From: Sphingobium sp. CR2-8
Lineage (GTDB): Bacteria > Pseudomonadota > Alphaproteobacteria > Sphingomonadales > Sphingomonadaceae
Assembly: GCF_035818615.1 (NCBI RefSeq)
Contig: NZ_JAYKZY010000002.1
Coordinates: 2,048,501-2,112,500, forward strand
DNA length: 64,000 bases
Direction of reading: 5' to 3'
Part shown: one piece after another, positions 22,816-32,324 of the stretch
Numbering within the stretch: the first letter of the stretch is position 1
How the letters are laid out: every line of letters begins with the position of its first letter
The notes under the pieces: generated by a model
What the model was told of the DNA's origin: nothing
Seen by the model: only the letters and a program-made list of their open reading frames with translations
The model's database searches: none
Position numbers and translations under genes: made by a program

Positions 22816-25293
22816 ATGCATGAAATCGAAGCCCCGACTCCGCAGACCATTCTCGCTCAATACGCTGCTTTGGTTGAAGCTAGCGCCAACGAGGCCGAAA
22901 CCAGGCTTAAGGTGATAAATGATATAATTTACCATATTCTGGGCTGGACGCACGCAGATGTGAGCGTTGAAGAACGCGTGTCGGAAGACGGCAATACGAC
23001 ATGGGCTGATTACACGTTAAAAACGGGCATGACCGCTGTCGTAATCGAAGCAAAGAAGGTTGGCATTCCATTTTCTGAAGTCCCCGATACCAGAAGGTCT
23101 GCCCTAAGAGGCAAGATAATGGCTGGCGAAACCGGATCGGCAATTATTCAAGCCCGTGATTATGCCAGAAAATTAGCAACCCCCTTTTCGGTTATCACTA
23201 ACGGTAATGTTTGGATTATATTTCCTGCAACAAGGACGGATCAGGTAAAATTCTCCGACTCTTCTGCCATAATATTTCCCAGCATAAAATCAGTTCTTGA
23301 AGATGATTATGCTGAATTCTACGACTTACTATCGCGAGAAGCTGTAATTAATGGCAGCTTAGAGAACGATTTGTTAGGTCGTGTAGAAAATCAAACGGAA
23401 GAAAGGCGGCTTAATCGTTTCTACCCACGAGGCTTCTCAAGAATAAGCCGTCATAGTTTATATCCTTTAATAGAGGATGCAATTGTGACAGCATTTTCTG
23501 AGAATATTGTTAATTCTGACCCATATTTACTTGAAAAACTTTATGTGAAAACGCCGGATCGGATAAGATTTGATCAGCGTGTCAATATGCACATCTTAAA
23601 AAGAGAAGGGGTTTCAACCAAATCCCCTCTTCGTGGCATAAGAGAGAAAAGCGAAAAGGAAGTCAAAAGCTTAATATCTCTAGCCGGAAAAAGAGCAAAG
23701 CCCTTGGCTATGCTAGTGCTTGGTCAGGTTGGTGCGGGAAAAACAACATTTCTCGAGCATGTGAGAAAGATCACTGCTGCTGATGTATTCAAACCAGATA
23801 ATAGCAAACCATACCCTCAGTGGTTCTATATAGATTTCCGCTCGTATTCAAAAGAAGAAAGCTCATTTGAATTCATCATAGACCATCTTTTGCAATCGAT
23901 ATCGCTAGACGGTTTCTTATCTGATTATGACCGATGCGTTCGCCATGCTTATAAAGATGAAATGGATGCCCTGTTCAGAGGCCCGATGCATCTTTTGGCT
24001 GGCGACGAAACCGAGCGGAAGCGTCGCGCCACAGAAATGCTCATGGCAGACTATGTTAAGAAGCAGCCCTACGTCGAGAAGCTATTGAGTTACGCGTCAA
24101 ACAACGCTTCAATATTTCTGGTTATAGATAACATAGATCAATTTGAAGACGATGTAATTCAGTCAGAAATTTTCTCGAGTTCGATGGCGATAGCGCGCAA
24201 GGTCGGCGCGAACTTAATTTGCTCGATGCGTGAAGCAACTTATATTCATCATCGAAACAGTCCGATTTTTGATGCATTTGACTTCGATCCAATCGCGATA
24301 GAGCCTCCGAAAGTGGACGCCGTTTTATCACGGCGTTTCTTCGTGGCAAAACAGATGCTAGAAGATCAATCCGGCTCCTTTACCGCAGAAAACGGTGCCA
24401 AGGTCCAAGTGGATAATCTCGCTCGAATTATCGACATGGTTCAGGCATCAGTCTTGGGAACGTCTATAGGCACATTAGTGGAAGTTTTAGCTACATCTGA
24501 TATCCGCTTAGCCTTACGGATGACGCGTGAATTTCTTCAATCAGGATGGACTGCCTCCGGCAAAGCTTTGAGCATTTTCCAAAGGACCGGAAAATACGTC
24601 ATGCCCCCGCATGAAGCCCTCCGAGCAATTATGCTTGGTACACAACAGCAATATTTTGAGAGCCATTCCGTCCTAGCGAATCCATTCGATAGCAGGATCG
24701 CCAAGACCGAGGCTCAAATGCTTCGCCTGTATATTCTGTCCGCTATGGTTAACATGAGCAGCGATTTAAGTTTCCGATATGTGGAAGGAAGCGAAATACA
24801 GAAGGTGTTGCGGAATATTGGTTTCGGCGATGCAATAACAATGCAGGTTCTATCGGATCTTTGTAGGTTCAGGTTTATCCACACCACATCCCATAACAAG
24901 CCATCTTATGAGTCTAATTATATCGTAAGCAGACTGGGTGGGTACATAGTTAGATATTTTCTAAGCGATATGATGTTTCTTGAAAATGTCATGATGGATA
25001 CGTTCATTCCAGATGAAAATATTTGGAATGAATTGAAGGCGCAGACATCTGAAATTTACTCAGAGAGAGACGTCGTTAAAAAGGTTCGCCTGAGAAAAGC
25101 GCGGGTAAGAGCCTTTTTCGATTATATGTCGTCGCTTTACAGTCCACTTCAGGAAGAAAGTTCAAGACGAGGAGTTCCGGCACCGTGGTGTTCCCATCCC
25201 TTCAATGCAGCGACCAATCAGCTTGAATCGAACCTCGCGAAGGTGATGAAATCGGCCTCCAGAAATTATGGAGATGCCTCCTCGCCTGTGTAA
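22816..25293 (+). CDS. HsdR_N-like PD-(D/E)XK nuclease fused to P-loop ATPase
   Basis: 825 residues. Residues 10-145 match the N-terminal nuclease domain of type I restriction R subunits: Glu in the first helix (NEAETRLKVINDII), LGW, Asp65 (TWADYTLKT), the E-x-K pair Glu78-Lys80 in VVIEAKK, and a later GSAIIQARDYAR with ATPFSVITNGNVWIIF. From about 290 comes an AAA/STAND-like ATPase: Walker A GQVGAGKTT (303-311), Walker B IFLVIDNID (433-441) and CSMREATY as a possible sensor. About 350 further helical residues follow, probably a sensor or effector-control domain. No helicase motifs, methylase or specificity subunit is nearby, so it is not a type I enzyme. GGTGGA precedes the ATG. It is the last gene before attR, a usual place for defence cargo. 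Confidence 0.85.
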   Translation: MHEIEAPTPQTILAQYAALVEASANEAETRLKVINDIIYHILGWTHADVSVEERVSEDGNTTWADYTLKTGMTAVVIEAKKVGIPFSEVPDTRRSALRGKIMAGETGSAIIQARDYARKLATPFSVITNGNVWIIFPATRTDQVKFSDSSAIIFPSIKSVLEDDYAEFYDLLSREAVINGSLENDLLGRVENQTEERRLNRFYPRGFSRISRHSLYPLIEDAIVTAFSENIVNSDPYLLEKLYVKTPDRIRFDQRVNMHILKREGVSTKSPLRGIREKSEKEVKSLISLAGKRAKPLAMLVLGQVGAGKTTFLEHVRKITAADVFKPDNSKPYPQWFYIDFRSYSKEESSFEFIIDHLLQSISLDGFLSDYDRCVRHAYKDEMDALFRGPMHLLAGDETERKRRATEMLMADYVKKQPYVEKLLSYASNNASIFLVIDNIDQFEDDVIQSEIFSSSMAIARKVGANLICSMREATYIHHRNSPIFDAFDFDPIAIEPPKVDAVLSRRFFVAKQMLEDQSGSFTAENGAKVQVDNLARIIDMVQASVLGTSIGTLVEVLATSDIRLALRMTREFLQSGWTASGKALSIFQRTGKYVMPPHEALRAIMLGTQQQYFESHSVLANPFDSRIAKTEAQMLRLYILSAMVNMSSDLSFRYVEGSEIQKVLRNIGFGDAITMQVLSDLCRFRFIHTTSHNKPSYESNYIVSRLGGYIVRYFLSDMMFLENVMMDTFIPDENIWNELKAQTSEIYSERDVVKKVRLRKARVRAFFDYMSSLYSPLQEESSRRGVPAPWCSHPFNAATNQLESNLAKVMKSASRNYGDASSPV

Positions 25294-25305
25294 TTCCTGT
25301 GTAAT
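25287..25305 (+). promoter_or_regulatory. Candidate integrase arm-type site near attR
   Basis: TGTGTAATTCCTGTGTAAT, overlapping the stop codon of the nuclease-ATPase gene; differs by one base from 7619-7637 near attL and has the same orientation. 128 bp inside the attR core. Confidence 0.5.
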
Positions 25306-25337
25306 CGCACAGGGAAACAGCCAGAAAAGGCAGGTAC

Positions 25338-25373
25338 CTTACGGCAATTCGGCAAAAACGATTTTGCCGTAAG
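25338..25373. terminator. Hairpin between nuclease-ATPase gene and attR
   Basis: CTTACGGCAA (25338-25347) and TTGCCGTAAG (25364-25373), a perfect 10-bp inverted repeat with 16-base loop, 45 bp after the stop codon. No T tract follows, so it may terminate transcription weakly or take part in the att complex. Confidence 0.45.
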
Positions 25374-25432
25374 ATACTGAAAATAAGCAATAATAGGAAC
25401 TATCCGGCATCATCCGGAATGCTCCAAATATC

Positions 25433-25489
25433 GACTTAAAATCCGCCTTCCCCTGGAAATGCGGGTTCAAGTCCCGCCGTCCGCACCAA
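25433..25489 (+). repeat. Right attachment site (attR), tRNA-Leu 3' fragment
   Basis: 57 bp identical to 7505-7561, comprising the anticodon loop to CCA end of tRNA-Leu(UAA) without its 5' half, so it is not a functional tRNA. It marks the right border of the island; backbone resumes with the antiporter gene 67 bp later. Confidence 0.95.
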
Positions 25490-25555
25490 GGCGATATGCA
25501 AGCTTTTTTCTGCCAAAAGGCTGGATATTGCGACCGGTTGCCGCGATGATGCGGC

Positions 25556-27340
25556 ATGGCCGGTGCAATCAATCCCAATAGTTTCAGCGACTCCCTCGTC
25601 ATCCTGGGCGCGGCGGGGCTTGTCATCCCCGGTTTCGCGCGTTTCCGGATCAGCCCGGTCATCGGCTTCATACTCGTCGGGCTGGCCGTCGGCCCGGCCG
25701 GTCTGGGGTCGCTCGTCGGGCAATATCCCTGGCTCTATCATGTCACCATTTCAAACGGCGAGGCGATAGAGCCGTTCGCCGAACTGGGCGTGATCCTGCT
25801 GCTCTTTTCCATCGGACTGGAACTGAGTTTCCGGCGATTATGGACGATGCGGGCGCAGGTGTTTGGCGTGGGCGCGACCGAGTTGATCGGCGGCGCGCTG
25901 CTGATCGCGATGGGGCTGTATCTGCTCGGGCAGCCGACGGCCGGCGCGATCGGCCTGGGCCTGGCGCTGGCGCTGTCGTCCACGGCGGTGGTGCTGCCGA
26001 TGGTCGGCACGCAGAGCGCGGTCGGCCGCGCGGCTTTCTCCATGCTGTTGTTCGAAGATCTGGCGCTGGTCCCGATCATCTTCATGCTGGGCGCGCTCGC
26101 CCCGTCTGTGGCCGCCAGTCCCGACGGCGCATGGAGCGAGATGGCCAATACATTGTTGAAGGGCGGCATCACCATTGCGGTGATGCTGGTGCTGGGCCGC
26201 ATCGTCCTGCCCCATATATTCAGCCAGGCGGCGCGCACGAAAAGCCCGGAAGTGTTCCTGGCCGCCAGCCTGCTGGTGGTGATCGTTTCCAGCCTGGCGA
26301 CGTCGATCGCGGGCCTGTCGCCGATCGTGGGTGCCCTGTTGGCGGGCATATTGATCGCCGAAACGGACTATCACAGCGAAGTGGAAGTGATGACCGCCCC
26401 GTTCAAGGGGCTGGCGCTGGGCGTGTTCCTGATCACTGTGGGCATGAGCCTGGACATTCGCGTCATCCTGGCCAACTGGCCCAGCCTGGTGATGGCGGTG
26501 GTCGGCGTGGTGCTGGCCAAGACGCTGGTGACATCGACGCTGCTCTACCTGTCGGGCGTGCGCAAGGGGGTGGCGCTGGAGGTCGGGGTGCTGATGTCCA
26601 GCCCGTCGGAAACCACGCTGATCGTGCTATCGACCGCCGCGGCGGCGCAACTGATCCTGCCGTCCACCGCCGCCTTTTGGCAGATCGTGACCGCCATTGG
26701 CCTGACCATCACGCCGCTGCTGGCGCGGATCGGCCACGACGTCGCCCGGCGACTGGAAATGGCGATCGGCGAGGAGCGGATCGAAGCGGCGGAGGAACAT
26801 ACCGAAGCGGCGGCGGTCGTCATCGGCTTCGGCCGGGTGGGCCGCATGGTGTGCGACCTGCTCAAGACGCACAAGCAGCGCTTCGTCGTGGTCGAATCGG
26901 ACCCCGACATCGTCGCCGAAGCGCGGCGGTTGGGCTATCCGATCCTGTTCGGCGACGTGGCGCGGGCGGAGATGCTGGACCGTTTGCGTCTGGGCCATGC
27001 CAGGGCGTTGATCCTGACGATGGACGATCCGGTCCTGTCGGTGCGCGTGACCCAGCGGGTGCGCGGCTGGGTGCCCGACCTGCCGATCATCGCGCGCGCA
27101 CGCGACACCGACCATGCGGCGCAACTCTACCGCGCGGGCGCGAGCGATGCGGTGCCCGAGACGCTGGAAAGCTCGCTGCAACTGGCGGAGACGGCGCTGG
27201 TCGACCTGGGCGTGGCGATGGGACCGGTGATCGCGTCGATCCACCAGATGCGCGAGTATCTGCGCGTGGGCATCAAGGATGCGGCGCAGATGGAGACCGC
27301 GCCCAAGCTGCGGCGGTTGCGAGCGGACGAGGTGCCCTAG
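25556..27340 (+). CDS. KefB-like monovalent cation:proton antiporter (CPA2)
   Basis: 594 residues: a membrane domain of about 12 helices (1-390) with the CPA2 features ELGVILLLFSIGLELS and ALALSSTAVVLPM, the paired LLFEDLALVPI, and GALLAGILIAET; then a TrkA-N/RCK domain starting VVIGFGRVGRMVCDLLK (about residue 421) that binds NAD(H). It exchanges K+ or Na+ for protons, probably gated by the nucleotide-binding domain. A C-terminal TrkA-C domain is absent. The gene starts 67 bp after attR and was probably next to tRNA-Leu before island insertion. Confidence 0.9.
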   Translation: MAGAINPNSFSDSLVILGAAGLVIPGFARFRISPVIGFILVGLAVGPAGLGSLVGQYPWLYHVTISNGEAIEPFAELGVILLLFSIGLELSFRRLWTMRAQVFGVGATELIGGALLIAMGLYLLGQPTAGAIGLGLALALSSTAVVLPMVGTQSAVGRAAFSMLLFEDLALVPIIFMLGALAPSVAASPDGAWSEMANTLLKGGITIAVMLVLGRIVLPHIFSQAARTKSPEVFLAASLLVVIVSSLATSIAGLSPIVGALLAGILIAETDYHSEVEVMTAPFKGLALGVFLITVGMSLDIRVILANWPSLVMAVVGVVLAKTLVTSTLLYLSGVRKGVALEVGVLMSSPSETTLIVLSTAAAAQLILPSTAAFWQIVTAIGLTITPLLARIGHDVARRLEMAIGEERIEAAEEHTEAAAVVIGFGRVGRMVCDLLKTHKQRFVVVESDPDIVAEARRLGYPILFGDVARAEMLDRLRLGHARALILTMDDPVLSVRVTQRVRGWVPDLPIIARARDTDHAAQLYRAGASDAVPETLESSLQLAETALVDLGVAMGPVIASIHQMREYLRVGIKDAAQMETAPKLRRLRADEVP

Positions 27341-27348
27341 AGCGGCCT

Positions 27349-28287
27349 CTAATCTCCCTCTTCCGGCGGGCTGAAGACAGACCAGCCGGTGCGGCGCGCC
27401 AATATCTCCAGCGCCTGAGTGCCAAGCATGCTGTTGCCATTTTCGTTCAGGCCCGGCGACCAGACCGCGATCGACGCGCGGCCGGGCACGATGGCGAGGA
27501 TGCCACCGCCCACCCCGGACTTGCCGGGAATGCCAACACGAAAGGCGAAGTCGCCCGAGGCGTCATAATGGCCGCAGGTCAGCATCAGCGCGTTGATGCG
27601 GCGGGCGCGGCTGGGCGACACCACCCTGCCCCCATCGGGATGGCGGCCATCCAGCATCAGGTAGCGACCGGCGAGCGCGAGTTGCCGACAGCTCATCTCG
27701 ATCGCGCATTGATGGATATAATTGCCCAGCACCAGATCGACGGGATGACGCACATTGTCGAAGGCGCGCATATAATTGGCGAGCGCCATGTTGCGATAGC
27801 CGGTGGCAGTTTCGGATGCGGCGACATCTTCGTTGATGGCGATCGTGTCGTCGCCCGCCAGATAGCGGACGAAGCGCAGCATCTCGCCGATGGCGACGCG
27901 GGGCTGATGGCCGCCCAGATTGACGTCCGCGACCACGATAGCCCCTGCATTGATGAAGGGGTTGCGCGGGATGCCCTCCTCCCGCTCCAGCTGGACGATC
28001 GAGTTGAAGGCGTTGCCTGACGGCTCGCGCCCGACGCGGCTCCATAGCTGGTCGCCGACCTTGCCCAGTGCCAGGGTCAGCGCGAACACCTTCGACACCG
28101 ACTGGATCGAAAAACCGGTGTCGGCGTCGCCACCGGTCAGGAGGCGGCCATCCGCCGTTGCGATGGCGATGCCGAATTGGGCCGGATCGATGCTGGCGAG
28201 TTCGGGAATGTAGCTCGCCACCGTGCCGCGGTCGTCCTGCCGCGCGATGGCGGCCACGATGTCTTCGATCACATGCGCAAGGTCCAT
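27349..28287 (-). CDS. glsA: Glutaminase
   Basis: 312 residues of the beta-lactamase-like glutaminase family, converting glutamine to glutamate and ammonia in the cytoplasm. The catalytic S-x-x-K is SVSK (Ser63, Lys66) in [12 protein letters not shown]; also visible are [24 protein letters not shown], and the late [12 protein letters not shown] with the family Lys-Ser-Gly. I start at the ATG 28287; an upstream TTG at 28308 would abut the next gene. Length normal. The gene is convergent with the antiporter, 8 bp apart. Confidence 0.93.
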   Translation of the reverse strand: MDLAHVIEDIVAAIARQDDRGTVASYIPELASIDPAQFGIAIATADGRLLTGGDADTGFSIQSVSKVFALTLALGKVGDQLWSRVGREPSGNAFNSIVQLEREEGIPRNPFINAGAIVVADVNLGGHQPRVAIGEMLRFVRYLAGDDTIAINEDVAASETATGYRNMALANYMRAFDNVRHPVDLVLGNYIHQCAIEMSCRQLALAGRYLMLDGRHPDGGRVVSPSRARRINALMLTCGHYDASGDFAFRVGIPGKSGVGGGILAIVPGRASIAVWSPGLNENGNSMLGTQALEILARRTGWSVFSPPEEGD

Positions 28288-28308
28288 GCCGCCGACTTTA
28301 AGCCGCAA

Positions 28309-28812
28309 TCAGGAAAACAGCCAATGGCCCAACAGTCGATCGAACGGAAAGGTGAAAAATCCGGCGATCAGCAAGGCGCCCGTCACCATGCCACGCACGG
28401 CGCGGCGATGACGCTTCACATTGTGTCGCCGTGCGCTGATGATGATGACGGGCACCTGGATCAGGGTGAAAACCGACAGCAGATGGATGATACCGAAGCC
28501 GCCACCGGGCGCACGCAGCAGAAAACTGTCTATCGCCGTCATAAACAGCGACGCGCTCCATATCCAGCCCAGACAACGATGCAGCCTGTCCCCGCGTCGG
28601 CCCGACAGGATGATCGGTGTCAGTCCCAGCGCCACCAATATGGTCAGCAGATGCAGCCAGATGACGGGGTGAACATGCGACCACTGCCCGTAGCCCCGTC
28701 CCATGGCGGTCAGGACGACCGCCAGAAGGATGATCGAACAGACGGTCAGGAACCTTTCATAACGGTCTGGCGCAAGCGCGTTCGCTTGCGTTGTCGATGC
28801 AATGCCGGTCAT
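28309..28812 (-). CDS. DUF2306-like integral membrane protein
   Basis: 167 residues with four hydrophobic helices (about 25-45 TVCSIILLAVVLTAM, 58-78 HPVIWLHLLTILVALGL, 97-115, 120-140 HLLSVFTLIQVPVIII) and conserved-looking His residues (SHVHP, LHR, ARRHNVKRH), fitting DUF2306-type membrane proteins of unknown role. The start at 28812 has AAGGGGGA directly upstream. Precedes glsA in the same orientation; the family assignment is tentative. Confidence 0.6.
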   Translation of the reverse strand: MTGIASTTQANALAPDRYERFLTVCSIILLAVVLTAMGRGYGQWSHVHPVIWLHLLTILVALGLTPIILSGRRGDRLHRCLGWIWSASLFMTAIDSFLLRAPGGGFGIIHLLSVFTLIQVPVIIISARRHNVKRHRRAVRGMVTGALLIAGFFTFPFDRLLGHWLFS

Positions 28813-28852
28813 GTAATCCCCCTTCGCAAAAGGCCGAACGCACCGACGCCCA

Positions 28853-29419
28853 TCAATCCGCCACCAGGGCGCGATTGATGCCATGGATACGCGACCGAAC
28901 CTCCACCATCAATGCGCGGAAGGATGACAGCTGTTTAGCGCCGTAGCGCTCCGCCGTGATATCCACATTGCCCTTCCGCCAGTAGCCGTCCGGGCAGAAG
29001 ATGACGAGCTTGCCCGAACGGGCGTGCAACCCCATTTCTAGCAGGCTGACCGGACTTTGCGATCCCGGCGCGAAATAAAGGATGATGATGTCCGCGCTAT
29101 CCAGCGCAGCCAGTTCCCATTCCACCTGGCTGCGGAAGTTGGGATCGCTGGCCTCCGGCTTCCAGGCCGGATTCCAGTCCGGGCGACGCGGGTTGAGGAT
29201 GGTGACACGTTCTGCGGCAAGGGCGGCGATCATGTCCCGCTGCCAATCGGACGCCTTGCCCATGTCGATACTGCCGCCGAGGAACAGGCGAGCGCGGTCA
29301 TGGGTCGCTGGCAGAGGCTGTGGCGACGTCACCGTCACGGCCATCGGCGCATCGGCCGCGATGGCAGGCGCCGTGACGCAGAGCTGGCCGATCAGGGCCA
29401 AAGACAAGGATCGCATCAT
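28853..29419 (-). CDS. Nucleoside 2-deoxyribosyltransferase-like protein with signal peptide
   Basis: 188 residues from 29419. The first 30 form a signal peptide (MMRSLSLALIGQLCVTAPAI then AADAP). The mature domain reads ARLFLGGSIDMGKASDWQRD, WNPAWKPEASDPNF, ALDSADIIILYFAPGSQSP and SLLEMGLHARSGK, the pattern of nucleoside 2-deoxyribosyltransferase-like proteins (PF15891 type) with the catalytic-type Glu in SLLEMGLHA. Family members are normally cytoplasmic, so the signal peptide is unusual. An upstream ATG (29446) is possible. Its end overlaps no other gene; alaS lies upstream, 51 bp away. Confidence 0.75.
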   Translation of the reverse strand: MMRSLSLALIGQLCVTAPAIAADAPMAVTVTSPQPLPATHDRARLFLGGSIDMGKASDWQRDMIAALAAERVTILNPRRPDWNPAWKPEASDPNFRSQVEWELAALDSADIIILYFAPGSQSPVSLLEMGLHARSGKLVIFCPDGYWRKGNVDITAERYGAKQLSSFRALMVEVRSRIHGINRALVAD

Positions 29420-29470
29420 GGGCGGTGGCGAGATGGGAGGGCGCATCGGCCATGCGCCTACCCTGCGCAG

Positions 29471-32125
29471 TCAGGCCGGGACGCTGGCGAGCGCCGCCTT
29501 GACTGCATCGATCGCGGCCTGCGCCTTGTCGCCGTCGGGACCGCCACCCTGTGCCATATCGGGACGGCCGCCGCCGCCCTTGCCGCCCAGCGCCTCTACA
29601 CCGACGCGGACCAGATCGACCGCGCTGATGCTGGCGACCAGATCGTCGGTCACGCCGACCGCGATCGTCGCGCGGCCTTCCACCACGGCGAGGACGGCGG
29701 AGATGCCGCTGCCGAGCGTCTTCTTGTTGCCGTCCACGATACCGCGCAATTCCTTGGGGTCGAGGCCATCGATGACATGGCCGAGGAAGCTGACCGCGCC
29801 GACCTGTTCGGGGCCGACCGGGGCCGCGCCCGATCCGCCGCCAAGGGCCAGCGCCTTCTTCGCGTCGGCGAGCTCCCGCTCCAGCTTGCGGCTCTGTTCC
29901 ACCAGCGCGGCGATGCGGGCGGGGACCTCGTCCGGCGACGTCTTGAGCGCAGCGGCGGTCTGGCGCAGCTTGTCGTCGCGATCGATCAGCCACAGGCGCG
30001 CGGCTTCGCCGGTCAGCGCCTCGATCCGGCGGACGCCGCTGGAGACGGCGCTTTCCGACACGATCTTGAACAGGGCGATGTCGCCGGTCGCGCGGACATG
30101 GGTGCCGCCGCACAGTTCGACCGAATAATGATTGTCGTCCCCCTTCCCCATCGAAAGGACGCGGACTTCGTCGCCATATTTTTCGCCGAACAGCGCCATC
30201 GCGCCTGCACCGATCGCGTCGTCCGGGGTCATGAGGCGGGTCGTGACCTCCTCATTATGGCGGATTTGCGCGTTCACGTCCGCCTCCACCTTCGCGATCT
30301 GGGCGTGGGTCAGGGCTTCGGGATGGGAGAAGTCGAAGCGCAGGCGCTCGGCGGCGACCATGCTGCCCTTCTGCGTCACATGGCCGCCCAGTTCTTTGCG
30401 CAGCGCGGCATGGAGCAGATGGGTAGCGCTGTGATTGGCGCGGATGCGGTCGCGGCGTTCGACGTCGACGGTCAGCTGGACGGTGTCGCCGACCTTGATG
30501 CTGCCTGCGCTGATCGTCGCCTGATGGGCGTGGAGGCGACCGAGCGGCTTGGCGGTGTCCGACACTTGCGCCGTCAGGCCGCCCAGCGACGTGATCGTGC
30601 CCGCGTCGCCATTCTGGCCGCCGCTTTCGCCATAGAAGGGCGTCTGGTTGGTGATGATCGCGACCGTGTCGCCCACCGTGGCGCTATCGACGCGCGCGCC
30701 GTCCTTGACGATGGCCTGCACTTCGCCTTCGCCCTGGGTGGAGGCGTAGCCGACGAACTCGGACGTGCCGAATGTTTCGGCGATGTCGTACCAGATTTCA
30801 TCCGACGCCTTTTCGCCCGACCCCTTCCAGGCGGCGCGCGCGGCGGCCTTCTGTTCGGCCATGGCGGCGTCGAAACCGGCGCGGTCGACCGACAGGCCCT
30901 GGGTGCGCAGCGCGTCTTCGGTCAGGTCATAGGGGAAGCCATAGGTGTCGTAGAGTTTGAACGCGGTTTCGCCCGGCAGGGACGCGCCTTCGGACAGGCC
31001 GGTGGTCGCTTCGTCCAGCAAGCGCAGGCCGTTTTCCAGCGTCTTGCGGAAGCGGGTTTCCTCGCGCAGCAATGTTTCCTCGATCAGCGGCTGGGCGCGG
31101 ACGAGTTCGGGGAAGGCCCCGCCCATTTCGGAGACGAGGCTGGAGACGAGACGGTACATCAGCGGGTCTTTCGCGCCGATGATGTGCGCGTGGCGCATGG
31201 CGCGGCGCATGATGCGACGCAGTACGTAGCCGCGCCCCTCGCTGGCGGGCAGGACGCCGTCCGCGATCAGGAAGCTGGTCGAGCGGAGGTGATCGGCGAT
31301 GACGCGGTGGCTGGCCTGGAACTCGCCATCCGTGGCGGTGCGGGTGATCGCAGCGGATTCCTCGATCAACGCCTTGAACGTGTCCGTGTCGTAATTGTTA
31401 TGCACGCCCTGCATGACGGCGGCGATGCGTTCCAGACCCATGCCGGTGTCGATGCTGGGCTTGGGCAGTTCAGAGACGATCTCGTTGGCTTCCTGCTCAT
31501 ATTGCATGAAGACGAGGTTCCAGATTTCGACGAAGCGGTCGCCATCTTCCTCCGGCGAACCCGGAGGGCCGCCCCAGATATGATCGCCATGGTCGTAGAA
31601 GATTTCCGAGCAAGGGCCGCAGGGGCCGCTGTCGCCCATCGCCCAGAAATTATCCTTGGTGGGGATACGGATGATCCGGTGATCGGGCAGGCCGGCAATT
31701 TTCTTCCACAGGTCGAACGCCTCGTCGTCCGTATGGTAGACGGTCGCCGTCAGCTTGTCCGCAGGCAGGCCCCATTCCTTGGTCAGCAGGGTCCAGGCGT
31801 GGGTGATCGCCTGTTCCTTGAAATAGTCGCCGAAGCTGAAATTACCCAGCATTTCGAAGAAGGTATGATGGCGCGCGGTATAGCCGACATTGTCGAGGTC
31901 GTTATGCTTGCCACCCGCGCGGACCGACTTCTGGGATGACGTCGCGGTCTTGTAGGGGCGCGTTTCCAGACCCGTGAAGACATTCTTGAACGGCACCATG
32001 CCCGCATTGACGAACATCAGCGTCGGGTCGTTGTGCGGCACCAGCGGCGCGGACGGGACGATGGTGTGGCCGTTGGCCCCGAAATAGTCGAGGAAAGAGC
32101 GGCGAATGTCGTTGGTCGAGGTCAT
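29471..32125 (-). CDS. alaS: Alanyl-tRNA synthetase
   Basis: 884 residues, full length. The class II core begins [20 protein letters not shown]; the editing domain has [17 protein letters not shown] and [12 protein letters not shown] (zinc-binding His/Cys set); the C-terminal domain ends with a Gly-rich [16 protein letters not shown] and a coiled-coil ([20 protein letters not shown]). Charges tRNA-Ala, two genes for which lie at 2.2-2.5 kb. Monocistronic as far as can be seen. Confidence 0.98.
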   Translation of the reverse strand: MTSTNDIRRSFLDYFGANGHTIVPSAPLVPHNDPTLMFVNAGMVPFKNVFTGLETRPYKTATSSQKSVRAGGKHNDLDNVGYTARHHTFFEMLGNFSFGDYFKEQAITHAWTLLTKEWGLPADKLTATVYHTDDEAFDLWKKIAGLPDHRIIRIPTKDNFWAMGDSGPCGPCSEIFYDHGDHIWGGPPGSPEEDGDRFVEIWNLVFMQYEQEANEIVSELPKPSIDTGMGLERIAAVMQGVHNNYDTDTFKALIEESAAITRTATDGEFQASHRVIADHLRSTSFLIADGVLPASEGRGYVLRRIMRRAMRHAHIIGAKDPLMYRLVSSLVSEMGGAFPELVRAQPLIEETLLREETRFRKTLENGLRLLDEATTGLSEGASLPGETAFKLYDTYGFPYDLTEDALRTQGLSVDRAGFDAAMAEQKAAARAAWKGSGEKASDEIWYDIAETFGTSEFVGYASTQGEGEVQAIVKDGARVDSATVGDTVAIITNQTPFYGESGGQNGDAGTITSLGGLTAQVSDTAKPLGRLHAHQATISAGSIKVGDTVQLTVDVERRDRIRANHSATHLLHAALRKELGGHVTQKGSMVAAERLRFDFSHPEALTHAQIAKVEADVNAQIRHNEEVTTRLMTPDDAIGAGAMALFGEKYGDEVRVLSMGKGDDNHYSVELCGGTHVRATGDIALFKIVSESAVSSGVRRIEALTGEAARLWLIDRDDKLRQTAAALKTSPDEVPARIAALVEQSRKLERELADAKKALALGGGSGAAPVGPEQVGAVSFLGHVIDGLDPKELRGIVDGNKKTLGSGISAVLAVVEGRATIAVGVTDDLVASISAVDLVRVGVEALGGKGGGGRPDMAQGGGPDGDKAQAAIDAVKAALASVPA

Positions 32126-32221
32126 GGGGGCGATTTAGTGGGAAGCGGCCCGCCGCACAAGCGGGGGATTTGGTCGATTGAAACCGGGAGGTGACGAATG
32201 ATCTTTCACTCTCCTCTCGAT

Positions 32222-32309
32222 CCGTTCGCCCTGAGCCTGTCGAAGGGCTTTTCTGTCTTCTCCGACGCCACGAAGAAGAAAGAGGCTTCGACAAGCTCAG
32301 CCCGAACGG
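32222..32309. repeat. Sphingomonad-type intergenic hairpin repeat 1
   Basis: CCGTTCGCCCTGAGCCTGTC (from 32222) and the matching arm ending at 32309 (CTTCGACAAGCTCAGCCCGA then ACGG) form 24-base arms with three mismatches around 40 bases. Same family as the repeat at 62146. Confidence 0.8.
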
Positions 32310-32324
32310 CGGAGATGAAGCGAG

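Larger units (their letters stand above)
7505..25489. mobile_element. Integrated genomic island at tRNA-Leu(UAA), about 17.9 kb
   Basis: Bounded by a 57-bp direct repeat made of the 3' part of tRNA-Leu plus one base (7505-7561 and 25433-25489). A tyrosine integrase gene lies directly inside the left end, reading towards it. Content differs from the flanks: AT-rich stretches (about 8.8-9.8 and 23-25 kb), hypothetical single genes, IS66, a MucR-like regulator, a serine recombinase and nuclease genes. No conjugation, capsid or replication module is recognisable, so I infer an integrative element mobilised by other means, or a decayed prophage or conjugative element. Confidence 0.93.

Noticed and set aside
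22816..25293. Type I restriction enzyme R subunit
   Set aside because: The nuclease domain matches, but helicase motifs and hsdM/hsdS genes are absent and the ATPase is of another type.
25336..25741. Frames reading RDLNPHFQGKADFKS / GLEPAFPGEGGF at attR
   Set aside because: Translations of the duplicated tRNA-Leu end; not genes.
29057..31939. 960-codon open frame opposite alaS
   Set aside because: High-GC shadow frame; alaS on the other strand is unmistakable and the antisense product has no sensible composition. The same holds for long frames opposite rpsA, putA, maeB, glcB, the TonB receptor and the antiporter.
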